This document shows positions 26,981-34,968 of a stretch of DNA of 48,180 nt, piece by piece. The notes beneath the pieces were generated by a model. It saw nothing but the letters and a program-made list of their open reading frames with translations, was not told the DNA's origin and did not search any database. The first letter of the stretch is position 1, and every line of letters begins with the position of its first letter. The translations under genes were made by a program, and so were the position numbers. The DNA is taken from positions 1-48,180 of the forward strand of contig JACRDT010000030.1 of assembly GCA_016212795.1 (NCBI GenBank), read 5' to 3'. The stretch is from Elusimicrobiota bacterium (GTDB lineage Bacteria; Elusimicrobiota; Elusimicrobia; UBA1565; UBA9628).

Positions 26981-29900
26981 ATGAAATACTGGGTCTTCAA
27001 GGATTCCAGGATCGTCGGACCGTTGGCCGCCGAGGACATGGCGCAGGTGGGGGGCCTGCGGCCGGAGACCCTGGTCAGCGTCGGCGAGATCCCCGGGGAG
27101 CGGGAAGCCGACTGGAGATGCGCCGAGGAGATCCCCGAGCTGGCGGTCTCGTGCCGGTCCGACGTGGCGGGGGCGTTCGCCGAAGACACGGGGGCCGGCA
27201 GGTACGACTACTTCTTCGAATCGGGGGCGTCCGAGGGCGAGGAGGAAGAACGGTCCCAGGGCGCCGCCTTCTACGAGTTCCTGCAGCAGTCGCCCTTGAC
27301 CCAGCCCGTCTCCGACAGCCTGCAGGAAGCCGCCCGGCTCGAGGAGATCAACCAGGCACAGACCAAGGCCCGGGAGATGAAGGCCCAGGTGGACCTGCTG
27401 TCCGCCAGGGTCAGGGAACTCGAGGCCCAACAGGAGGAACTGCTCAGACAGCTTTCGGGCCGAACCTTCATCCCCGGACCCGGGGGCCAGTACGTTCCGA
27501 TGTACCCTGTCGTGCCGCCGGCGGCGCCCCCCGTATCCGCCACGACAGCCGTGCCCGTCGTCCCGGCAGCCCAGGCTCCCGCGGCCACCGACGCATTTCC
27601 CAAGGGCGCCGCGGACGCTCGGCCTCCGGCCTCGACCGCGCCTGCGGCCCCGATCGAACCGGCTGTCGCGGCAGCGCCGGCGCCTTCCGGGCCCCAGGGC
27701 CCTGCAGGCACCGGCGAAAGGGGGGAATCAGCGCCGGCGGCGCCCGTCGAGCGGGAGGCCGCGGCCCCTGATTCCACGTCTTTCACGGCGGCCATGGAGT
27801 CTCTCGCGGCACTGACCGCGCCGCCGCCGGAGACGACGCCTTCCGCGGCCGCCTACGCATCCCCCGAGGGCGCCGCGGACGCTTGGCCTCCGGCCTTGAC
27901 CGCGCCCGCGGAGGTCGCCCCGGCCGACGCCACCCTGACCCAGGGCCTGTCCCTCGCGGCGGAGATCGCGGCTTTGGGCGTCATTTCCGAGGCCGGGTCC
28001 CCGGCGGCGTCCGCCCCCGTCAAGGAGATCGAGGCGCCTGCGGCGCAGGAGCCGCCGCCCGCCGCGGCGCCCGCTCCCGCGCCCCCGGAGGCCACAGAAC
28101 CGGCTCCCGCGGCCGGGCCGGAGAAGCGCCGGTCCCTCTTCGCGGACGTCTCGACGGCGCCTTCGCCGGCGACGGGGCTCAAGTTCAAGGGCGTCAAGAC
28201 CTTCAAGAAGGCTTCCAAGACGCCGGCCCCGGCGGAGGCCGCGCCTGCCGCCGCGCCGGCGGCGTCCGCGCCGCCGACGGTGATGGCTCCTCCGGCCTCG
28301 ATCCCTCCCCAGACGGTCGTAGCTCCGCCGGCTCCCTTGGCGTTCCCGGCGGCGGGGGCTGGGCCCGCGGCGTCCATGCCTCCCGCGATCGCCGTACCGG
28401 AGGCCGGCGGCTTGTCGTCGGTGTTGTCCACTTCTCCGCCGAGTTTGGACACCTCCCCGTTCCCGGCTCTTCCTGTCCTGGGCGCCGGCCTGCCGGTGAA
28501 GTCGGAGAGCGAGGAGAAGCTCGAGATCGCGCCGCTCCCGAGCGTGCCGCTGAAGGGCGATCCCTCCGCGCCGCCGGTGATGCCGGCCCTGCAAGGGGCT
28601 CCCGAGTACGTCGAGAAGCCGTTCAGTTTCCCGGCGGCGTTCGGCGGGCCGTCGACCGTCTCCGCCGTGCCCACGCCCGCGCCGACCGTATCCTCCCCCA
28701 AGGAGGAGCCCAAGTCCGTGCTCGAGCCGCCGCCCATCCCGATCCCGGAGATGCCGTCCTTCGGCAAGACGGGCCCGGCTCCCGCCGAGCCAGCGTCGCT
28801 GTGCTATCCGCCCGAGATGCCGGTCTTGGGGGGAGGTCAGCCGCCGCCGACCCGGGCCTCCTCTCCGGCGGATATCCCGGTCCTCGGGGAGGCTCCCCTG
28901 TCGCTCAAGGGGGCCCCGCCCCTGACCATGGTCAGGGGACTGGGCGCGTCCGCTCCCGGCTCCGGGGAAGCCTCGGGGATGCCCGCCCTGGGAGCGGCGT
29001 CCGCGGCCAACGCGCCGTTCACGCCGGGGGGAGAGATGCCGGGACCGAGCATCCCGTGGGCCGGTTCGTCGGTGCCGCCCGCCGCCATGGGTTACTCCCC
29101 GACGGCGGCCGGTCCCGGCGACGCCGGCGCCGGCGAGGGCGGTTCCGGCCTGCCGAGCGCGCCGCTCCCCATGCCGACGCCTCCGCCCGAGGCGATCACC
29201 GGCGGCCGGGAGATCCTCTCGCGCCTCGCCAAGCCCCCCGAGTCCCCGACGACCGCGCCCAAGCCGAAACCCCGCCGGCCGACCTGGATGTACGCGGCGG
29301 GCGGCGCGTCGGTGCTCGGCGTCGTGATCGGCATCTGGATCATGTTCTTCCAGAACCCGAAGGACCTGAGGATGATGTTCAAGGCGGGCAAGGGCGATGT
29401 CCCGGTGGAGGCGGAGGACGGGGACGAGAAAGGGCCGATGTCCGCGACCCCCGAACCCTCGCTGGGCGGGACCCAGCCCAAGCCGAGGGTCTCGGGAGGC
29501 CCCAGCGTCGGCGTCGGTCCCGACGGCATCCCCGACCCGAACCGGCCGGCGATCGATTTCACGAAGTCCTATCCTTTGGAGGGGGGCCGCGGGACCATCG
29601 GGCAGTGGCTGCAGTACGCGTTCTCCGCCACGCCGGGGGACGGCAGCAAGGAGGAGTGGAGCGCTGGCGCCGTGGAGGCCTCCACCTACCTGGTCCAGTA
29701 CAAGTTCGCCCCGGGGCCCGCCAACGCCGGCCCGCGCGAGCCGGTCTCCTACCTTTTCGAGACGGACCTGGCCAAGAAGACCGTCGTCGGCAAGAACCCT
29801 CCCGCGAAGGACCTCCTCGCGGGCAAGGACCAGGGTAGGAAGGCCAAGCAGCCCAAGAAGGCGGCGCCGCCCGCGGCCAAGCGCCCTGCCGCCAAACGGC

Positions 29901-29995
29901 CCGCGGCGCCTCCGATCCCCCTGGATGAGGACCTCCTCCCTCCTTCCGATGAGGGCTCGTCCATGCCTTCCGAGATGGTCGACCCCGGGCTTTGA
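26981..29995 (+). CDS. GYF_2-domain, Pro/Ala-rich single-pass membrane protein of the pilus locus
   Basis: 1004 residues. Residues 1-~55 (MKYWVFKDSRIVGPLAAEDM ... DWRCAEEIPEL) fit the GYF_2/DUF4339 fold: tyrosine/tryptophan start, GPL turn and closing W. A coiled coil spans ~115-160. Residues ~160-765 are disordered, Pro/Ala-rich, and hold six copies of a short motif like MPVLG (about residues 495, 533, 590, 613, 631, 666). One membrane helix at ~768-788 (YAAGGASVLGVVIGIWIMFF) separates this cytoplasmic part from a C-terminal ~190 residues with a small folded domain (~857-945, IDFTKSYPLEGGRGTIGQWL) and a basic Lys/Ala/Pro tail. The pilB start follows its stop by 14 bases, so a role in pilus assembly or its control is inferred. 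No named family covers the whole protein to my knowledge. Confidence 0.75.
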   Translation: MKYWVFKDSRIVGPLAAEDMAQVGGLRPETLVSVGEIPGEREADWRCAEEIPELAVSCRSDVAGAFAEDTGAGRYDYFFESGASEGEEEERSQGAAFYEFLQQSPLTQPVSDSLQEAARLEEINQAQTKAREMKAQVDLLSARVRELEAQQEELLRQLSGRTFIPGPGGQYVPMYPVVPPAAPPVSATTAVPVVPAAQAPAATDAFPKGAADARPPASTAPAAPIEPAVAAAPAPSGPQGPAGTGERGESAPAAPVEREAAAPDSTSFTAAMESLAALTAPPPETTPSAAAYASPEGAADAWPPALTAPAEVAPADATLTQGLSLAAEIAALGVISEAGSPAASAPVKEIEAPAAQEPPPAAAPAPAPPEATEPAPAAGPEKRRSLFADVSTAPSPATGLKFKGVKTFKKASKTPAPAEAAPAAAPAASAPPTVMAPPASIPPQTVVAPPAPLAFPAAGAGPAASMPPAIAVPEAGGLSSVLSTSPPSLDTSPFPALPVLGAGLPVKSESEEKLEIAPLPSVPLKGDPSAPPVMPALQGAPEYVEKPFSFPAAFGGPSTVSAVPTPAPTVSSPKEEPKSVLEPPPIPIPEMPSFGKTGPAPAEPASLCYPPEMPVLGGGQPPPTRASSPADIPVLGEAPLSLKGAPPLTMVRGLGASAPGSGEASGMPALGAASAANAPFTPGGEMPGPSIPWAGSSVPPAAMGYSPTAAGPGDAGAGEGGSGLPSAPLPMPTPPPEAITGGREILSRLAKPPESPTTAPKPKPRRPTWMYAAGGASVLGVVIGIWIMFFQNPKDLRMMFKAGKGDVPVEAEDGDEKGPMSATPEPSLGGTQPKPRVSGGPSVGVGPDGIPDPNRPAIDFTKSYPLEGGRGTIGQWLQYAFSATPGDGSKEEWSAGAVEASTYLVQYKFAPGPANAGPREPVSYLFETDLAKKTVVGKNPPAKDLLAGKDQGRKAKQPKKAAPPAAKRPAAKRPAAPPIPLDEDLLPPSDEGSSMPSEMVDPGL

Positions 29996-30001
29996 TAGAA
30001 T
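29996..30001 (+). promoter_or_regulatory. -10-like element directly before pilB
   Basis: TAGAAT immediately after the stop of the preceding gene, eight bases before ATG 30010. pilB has no Shine-Dalgarno site. It may give pilB its own leaderless transcript besides readthrough. Confidence 0.4.
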
Positions 30002-30009
30002 ATCCCCCA

Positions 30010-31776
30010 ATGGTGATGAAGGAGTCCACCGAGCCTTTTGCCATCGCCAGGCGCCTGGGCGAGCTGCTGGTCGCCGAGGGGGTCATCAACTACGAGCAGC
30101 TCAACGAGAGCCTCATCACCCAGAAGCAGACCGGGCAGTCGCTCAAGGGCATCCTCATCGGCAAGGGGCTGGTCGACGAGAACAAGCTCGTCGAGTTCAT
30201 CGCCAAGCAGTGCGGCTTCAAGTTCATGCGCCTGGAGGCCCCGCTCAAGAGGGAGGTCCTCTCCAGGGTGCCCGAGAAGATCATCCGCCAGAAGAAGGTG
30301 CTGCCCGTCGCCTTCAATGACGACCAGCTGACCGTCGCCATCTCGGACCCGCTCAACATCGTGGCCGTCGACGAGATCAAGATCACCACGGGCTACAAGG
30401 TGAACATCGTCATTTCCTCGGACTCCGACATCGAGGCCGCCATCGAGAAGGCCTTCGCCGCGGAGGAGTCGGCCCAGAAGGCGCTCGAGGAGCTCAAGGG
30501 CAAGACCGGCGAGCGGGGGGAGGTGGTCGTCGAGCAGGCCAAGCCGGTCGGGCGGGGGGACGTCGACGAGGACGGCGTCACGAGCATCTCCAGGGAGGAC
30601 GAGGTCCCCGTCATCCAGATCGTGAACCTCATCCTCTCCCGCGCGGTCAAGGCCAGGGCCTCCGACATCCACATCGAGCCCTACCCGAAGCTGCTGCGGG
30701 TCCGCTACCGCCTCGACGGGGTCCTGCACGAGCAGCCCGCGCCCCCCAAGAAGTTCCTCAACGCCATCATCTCGCGCCTCAAGATCATGGCGTCCCTCGA
30801 TATCGCCGAGCGGCGCCGGCCCCAGGACGGGCGCATCAAGGTCAGGATCGAGGACAAGGAGATCGACCTGCGCATCTCCATCTGCCCGTGCGCCCCCGGG
30901 GAGAAGGTGGTCATGCGCATCATGGACTCCTCCGCCATGATGCTCGACCTCGAGAAGCTCCAGATGGACCAGGAGAGCTTCGCGATCTACACCCGGCACA
31001 TCCGCGACCCGCATGGGATCATCCTGGTCACCGGCCCGACCGGCTCGGGCAAGTCCACCACCCTCTACTCGACGCTGCACGCCCTGAACTCGCCGGACAC
31101 CAACATCATGACCGCGGAGGACCCGGTCGAGTTCCTCCTCAAGGGCGTCAACCAGGTGCACTGCAACGCCGAAATCGGGCTGAACTTCGCCGCGGCGCTG
31201 CGGACCTTCCTGCGCCAGGACCCGGACATCATCATGGTGGGGGAGATCCGCGACCAGGAGACGATCACGATCGCGATCAACGCGGCCCTGACGGGGCACC
31301 TGGTCTTCTCGACGCTGCACACCAACGACGCCCCGGGCGCCATCACCCGCATCCTGATGATGGAGGTGGACCCCATCCTCATCGCCTCGGCCCTGACCAC
31401 GGTGGTGGCTCAGCGGCTGGTGCGGCGGATCTGCCCCCAATGCAAGGAGTCCTACGAGGTCGACACGGCCTGGCTGGGCAGCCTCGGGGTGCCCCAGAAG
31501 CGCCTCCCCGCCACCCCCAAGACGGCCCTCTACCGCGGCAAGGGGTGCGAGAACTGCGCCGGGTCCGGCTACAGGGGCCGCCTGGGCATCCACGAGGTGC
31601 TCGAGGTCACCGACGAGATCCGGGAGCTGATCTGCCAGCGCACGACGGCCCTGCGGATCAGGGAGGCGGCCTCCAAGAACGGGATGATTTCGCTCCAGGA
31701 GTCGGCCCTGCGCAAGCTCATGGAGGGCCATACGACCGCCGAAGAGGTGCTGCGCGTGGTGGGCGGCGCCCATTGA
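30010..31776 (+). CDS. pilB: Type IV pilus extension ATPase PilB (GspE family) with MshEN domain
   Basis: 588 residues. The N-terminus has two MshEN-type 24-residue motifs separated by five residues: RLGELLVAEGVINYEQLNES... and SLKGILIGKGLVDENKLVEF... In MshE such motifs bind cyclic di-GMP. The ATPase core shows SDIHIEPYPKLLRVRYRLDG, Walker A LVTGPTGSGKSTTLYSTL, the Asp box EDPVEF, Walker B DPDIIMVGEIRD, and the His box GHLVFSTLHTNDA. The tetracysteine zinc site is CPQCKESYEV ... CENCAGSGYRGR, typical of PilB and absent in PilT. It powers pilin polymerisation at the inner membrane. ATG 30010 was chosen over an overlapping TTG. Confidence 0.96.
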   Translation: MVMKESTEPFAIARRLGELLVAEGVINYEQLNESLITQKQTGQSLKGILIGKGLVDENKLVEFIAKQCGFKFMRLEAPLKREVLSRVPEKIIRQKKVLPVAFNDDQLTVAISDPLNIVAVDEIKITTGYKVNIVISSDSDIEAAIEKAFAAEESAQKALEELKGKTGERGEVVVEQAKPVGRGDVDEDGVTSISREDEVPVIQIVNLILSRAVKARASDIHIEPYPKLLRVRYRLDGVLHEQPAPPKKFLNAIISRLKIMASLDIAERRRPQDGRIKVRIEDKEIDLRISICPCAPGEKVVMRIMDSSAMMLDLEKLQMDQESFAIYTRHIRDPHGIILVTGPTGSGKSTTLYSTLHALNSPDTNIMTAEDPVEFLLKGVNQVHCNAEIGLNFAAALRTFLRQDPDIIMVGEIRDQETITIAINAALTGHLVFSTLHTNDAPGAITRILMMEVDPILIASALTTVVAQRLVRRICPQCKESYEVDTAWLGSLGVPQKRLPATPKTALYRGKGCENCAGSGYRGRLGIHEVLEVTDEIRELICQRTTALRIREAASKNGMISLQESALRKLMEGHTTAEEVLRVVGGAH

Positions 31777-31801
31777 CAACCCAGGGTTTGCCGGTTATTC
31801 T
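31773..31801 (+). promoter_or_regulatory. Consensus promoter for pilT-pilC
   Basis: TTGACA (31773-31778, overlapping the pilB stop), 17-base spacer, TATTCT (31796-31801). The ~45-nt leader contains AAGGAAAGG before ATG 31854. This lets retraction genes be expressed independently of pilB. Confidence 0.7.
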
Positions 31802-31853
31802 TATAGTTAGGTCTTCGGCTTCTCCGGGGAGCCTTAATTAAGGAAAGGGTCCG

Positions 31854-32930
31854 ATGATATCGATGTCCGAGCTGTTCCTGCTGATGCACGAGCGGGGCGC
31901 GTCCGACCTGCATCTCACGGTCAACGCCCCGCCGATGCTGCGCGTCGACGGGGACCTCATCCCGACCCCGTTCGAGAAGCTCTCCGCCGAGATGACGCAG
32001 ACCCTGGTCTACTCGCTGCTGACGGACGCCCAGCGGCAGCGCTTCGAGGCGACCAACGAGCTCGACCTGGCCTTCGGCCTCAAGGGCATCGGGCGTCTGA
32101 GGATGAACATCTTCCGGCAGAAGGGGGCGGTCGGCGCCGCCATCCGCGCCATCCCATCCTCCTTCAAGACGTTCGAGGAGCTCGGCATCCCGAGCGTCGT
32201 CTACGATTTCCTCAAGGTGCCCAAGGGGCTGGTGCTGGTGACCGGGCCGACGGGCTCGGGCAAGTCCACGACGCTGGCCAGCATGATCGACTACATCAAC
32301 GAGACGCGCAACGGCCACATCGTGACGGTGGAGGACCCCATCGAGTACGTCCATGCCCACAAGAAGTGCATCGTCAACCAGCGAGAGGTGGGGGGGGACA
32401 CGGCGTCGTTCGCGACGGCCCTCAAGTACATGATGCGCCAGGACCCCAACGTCATCCTGGTGGGCGAGCTGCGGGACCTCGAGACCATCAGCGCGGCCCT
32501 GACCATCGCCGAGACCGGGCACTTGGTGCTGGCCACCCTCCACACCAACGACTGCGCCCAGACGATCAACAGGGTCATCGACGTCTTCCCCCAGGCCCAG
32601 ATCGAGCAGGTGCGCGTCCAGCTGTCGTTCGTCATCCAGGCGGTCCTGGCCCAGCAGCTCATGGTCCACGCCTCGGGCCAGGGCCGGGTGCTGGCCTGCG
32701 AGATCCTCATCGCGACGCCGGCGGTGCGCAACGTCATCCGCGAGCAGAAGATCGAGCAGATCCCGCTCGCCATCCAGACGGGGGGCAAGATCGGGATGCA
32801 GACGATGAACCAGTCGCTCGCCGACCTCTACAAGCAGAAGAGGGTCACGTACCAGGAGGCCATCCAGCATTCCCTGGACCCGGAGGATCTCAAGCGCTTG
32901 CTCCAGCGGTCCCTGGGACAGCCTGTCTGA
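31854..32930 (+). CDS. pilT: Type IV pilus retraction ATPase PilT
   Basis: 358 residues, typical of PilT. N-terminal PAS-like part SELFLLMHERGASDLHLTVN, then Walker A LVTGPTGSGKSTTLASMIDY, Asp box VEDPIEYVH, Walker B DPNVILVGELRDLETISAAL and His box GHLVLATLHTNDCAQTINR. No tetracysteine site, which separates it from PilB. It depolymerises pili for twitching or DNA uptake, consistent with comEC in the window. ATG 31854 has a GGAAAGG site. pilC follows after 11 bases. Confidence 0.95.
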   Translation: MISMSELFLLMHERGASDLHLTVNAPPMLRVDGDLIPTPFEKLSAEMTQTLVYSLLTDAQRQRFEATNELDLAFGLKGIGRLRMNIFRQKGAVGAAIRAIPSSFKTFEELGIPSVVYDFLKVPKGLVLVTGPTGSGKSTTLASMIDYINETRNGHIVTVEDPIEYVHAHKKCIVNQREVGGDTASFATALKYMMRQDPNVILVGELRDLETISAALTIAETGHLVLATLHTNDCAQTINRVIDVFPQAQIEQVRVQLSFVIQAVLAQQLMVHASGQGRVLACEILIATPAVRNVIREQKIEQIPLAIQTGGKIGMQTMNQSLADLYKQKRVTYQEAIQHSLDPEDLKRLLQRSLGQPV

Positions 32931-32941
32931 GGTGAACAACC

Positions 32942-34159
32942 ATGCCAGTCTTCGCGTATAAGGCCAAGGGAGTCGACGGCAGCGTCCTGTCGGGCACGGT
33001 CGACGCCCCGGCGCAGAGCGCCGCGGCGGAGAAGCTCAAGGCCCAGCGGCTGGTGGTCATCGAGCTCTCCGAGAAGGGGGGCTTCGACATCATGGCGATG
33101 TTGAAGTCCAAGCCCCCGGTCACGACGAAGGACCTGGTGCTCTTCTCGAGGCAGCTCTCCACCCTGGTGAGCGCGGGCGTCCCCATCGTCCAGGGCCTGG
33201 GCATCCTGGAGGCCCAGTGCGAGAACCCGACCTTCAAGGAGATCCTCGCCAACGTGAAGAGCGACATCGAGGGCGGCTTGTCGATCTCGGACACGCTCAG
33301 GAAGTATCCCCAGGCCTTCCCCGACCTCTACACGGCCATGATCAAGGCCGGCGAGCTCGGCGGCATCCTCGACACGATCCTGGAGCGGTTGACGGCCTAT
33401 CTCGAGAACGCCGAGGCCCTGAAGGCCAAGGTCAAGTCGGCGATGATGTACCCGGCCATCGTGCTGAGCATATGCGCCGTGGTCACCGTCTTCCTGATGG
33501 TCTTCGTGATCCCGACCTTCGAGAAGATCTTCGCGAGCTTCGGCGCGGAGCTGCCGCTGCTGACCCAGCTCCTCATCGACACGTCCAACATCATGAAGAA
33601 GTACTTCATCGTGATCCTGGCCATGCCCGTGGCCGGCTGGTACGGGTTCAAGAAGTTCTACGCCTCCCCGTTCGGCCACCGGTGGGTCGACTGCCAGGTG
33701 CTCAAGGCGCCCATCTTCGGGATCCTGCTCAAGAAGGTGGCGGTCGCGAAGTTCACGCGCACGCTCGGGACCCTGGTCAAGTCCGGCGTCCCCATCATGC
33801 AGGCCCTGGAGACCGTGGCCGCCACCGCCGGCAACGTCGTCATCGGCGAGGCCGTGCTGGCGACGCGGGAGTCCATCCGCGAGGGCGGCCGCCTGGCCGA
33901 CCCCCTGAGGAAATCCGGCATCTTCCCGAACATGGTCACCTCCATGATCTCGGTGGGAGAGGAGACCGGCGCCCTGGACATCATGCTGTCCAAGATCGCC
34001 GACTTCTACGACCAGGAGGTCGACACGGCGGTCAAGGGGCTGACCTCCATGATCGAGCCCATCGTCATCTGCATCATGGGCGTCGTCATCGGGACCATCG
34101 TCATCGCCATGTTCATGCCGATGTTCGGCATGGGCGAGCTGGCCAGCAAGGCCGGCTGA
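32942..34159 (+). CDS. pilC: Type IV pilus inner-membrane platform protein PilC
   Basis: 405 residues, usual length. N-terminal FAYKAKGVDGSVLSGTVDAP is the standard opening. Two T2SSF domains follow (~65-190, KDLVLFSRQLSTLVSAGVPI; ~270-395, FTRTLGTLVKSGVPIMQALE), with membrane helices near 165-185 (YPAIVLSICAVVTVFLMVF), 215-235 and 375-397. It anchors PilB/PilT and transfers torque to the pilus base. The start codon follows GAGGTGA. It forms an operon with pilT. Confidence 0.95.
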   Translation: MPVFAYKAKGVDGSVLSGTVDAPAQSAAAEKLKAQRLVVIELSEKGGFDIMAMLKSKPPVTTKDLVLFSRQLSTLVSAGVPIVQGLGILEAQCENPTFKEILANVKSDIEGGLSISDTLRKYPQAFPDLYTAMIKAGELGGILDTILERLTAYLENAEALKAKVKSAMMYPAIVLSICAVVTVFLMVFVIPTFEKIFASFGAELPLLTQLLIDTSNIMKKYFIVILAMPVAGWYGFKKFYASPFGHRWVDCQVLKAPIFGILLKKVAVAKFTRTLGTLVKSGVPIMQALETVAATAGNVVIGEAVLATRESIREGGRLADPLRKSGIFPNMVTSMISVGEETGALDIMLSKIADFYDQEVDTAVKGLTSMIEPIVICIMGVVIGTIVIAMFMPMFGMGELASKAG

Positions 34160-34212
34160 CGGGGGCGGCTGGCCGGGCGCCCGAGCGGGGCGCCCGGGCT
34201 GCGTGGGGCGGG

Positions 34213-34968
34213 TCAGCTTGGCCGGCGTCCTGCCTTGCTCAGGACCATGAAGTACAGCGGCCCCCGGATGGGGATGGTCCGCTCCAGCGTCCAGCCCGTC
34301 CCCCGGAGGATGGCGCGCAGCTCCCGGACGGAGACGAAGAGGTAGTCGAACCAGGGGCCCAAGAGCCTTCGGTAGCGCAGGCGCAGGCGGATCTGGCCCG
34401 TGGCTCGCCGGCGGCTCCGGTTGCGGCGCTGGTAGGCCTTGTGCTCCGGGAGCCTGGTCTGGCGGGGGTCCAGGGTCTGGGCGATGATCCTGGCGTCCGG
34501 CGAGGTGGCCCGGTGGAGCCGCTCGAGGTGGGCCCGGGCCTTGGAAGGGCTTTCCACGAGCCCGAAGTTGTTGCCCATCATGATGACGGTGTCGAAGGAC
34601 CCCCTCGGGAACCCGCCGACCTGGGAGAGGGCGAGCCGCCTGGCGCCCCTCAGCCCGCGCAGCCGGCAGACCCTGAGGGCTCCGGGCGAGGGGTCGATGC
34701 CGGTGACGTCGAGGCCTCTCTTCTGCAGGAACAGCGAGTGACGGCCCGCCCCGCACCCCACATCGAGGACCCGGCCCTTCACGCGGCGCATGACGGCTCG
34801 CTCCGCCCGGGGCCACTCCTCATAGGCCGAGAAGTAGACCTTCTTGCCCCACTCCGGCTCGATGTAGCCGTCGTCGCGCTCGATGACGGCCCCGACCTCG
34901 TCGCCGTGGAAGGCGTCGAGCAGGGCGCGGCCGAACGCGTCGGGAGGGGTCTTCGGGTCGCGTCTCAT
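34213..34968 (-). CDS. Class I SAM-dependent methyltransferase
   Basis: 251 residues. Rossmann motif I is RVLDVGCGAGRHSLFLQ with the following acidic residue in VTGIDPSPGAL. Motif IV region is SFDTVIMMGNNFGLVESP, and the C-terminal part is a lid and beta-strand region ending FDYLFVSVRELRAILRGTGW. Substrate unknown (protein, small molecule or nucleic acid). The ATG follows GGAGG by six bases and overlaps the uvrC stop by four, so it is translated from the uvrC transcript. Convergent with pilC. Confidence 0.87.
   Translation of the reverse strand: MRRDPKTPPDAFGRALLDAFHGDEVGAVIERDDGYIEPEWGKKVYFSAYEEWPRAERAVMRRVKGRVLDVGCGAGRHSLFLQKRGLDVTGIDPSPGALRVCRLRGLRGARRLALSQVGGFPRGSFDTVIMMGNNFGLVESPSKARAHLERLHRATSPDARIIAQTLDPRQTRLPEHKAYQRRNRSRRRATGQIRLRLRYRRLLGPWFDYLFVSVRELRAILRGTGWTLERTIPIRGPLYFMVLSKAGRRPS

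Noticed and set aside
27728..30010. A 760-codon open frame antisense to the GYF protein gene
   Set aside because: Its product is almost pure Arg/Gly, the mirror of Pro/Ala codons. The sense frame has a membrane helix, a domain and a promoter.
29992..30012. TTG at 29992 as a pilB start
   Set aside because: It lies inside the stop region of the previous gene and would add six residues outside the conserved N-terminus; ATG 30010 is eight bases from the TAGAAT hexamer.
34965..34968. A frameshift as the reason for the short UvrC
   Set aside because: The downstream frames hold an intact methyltransferase with its own GGAGG site and no helix-hairpin-helix pattern.
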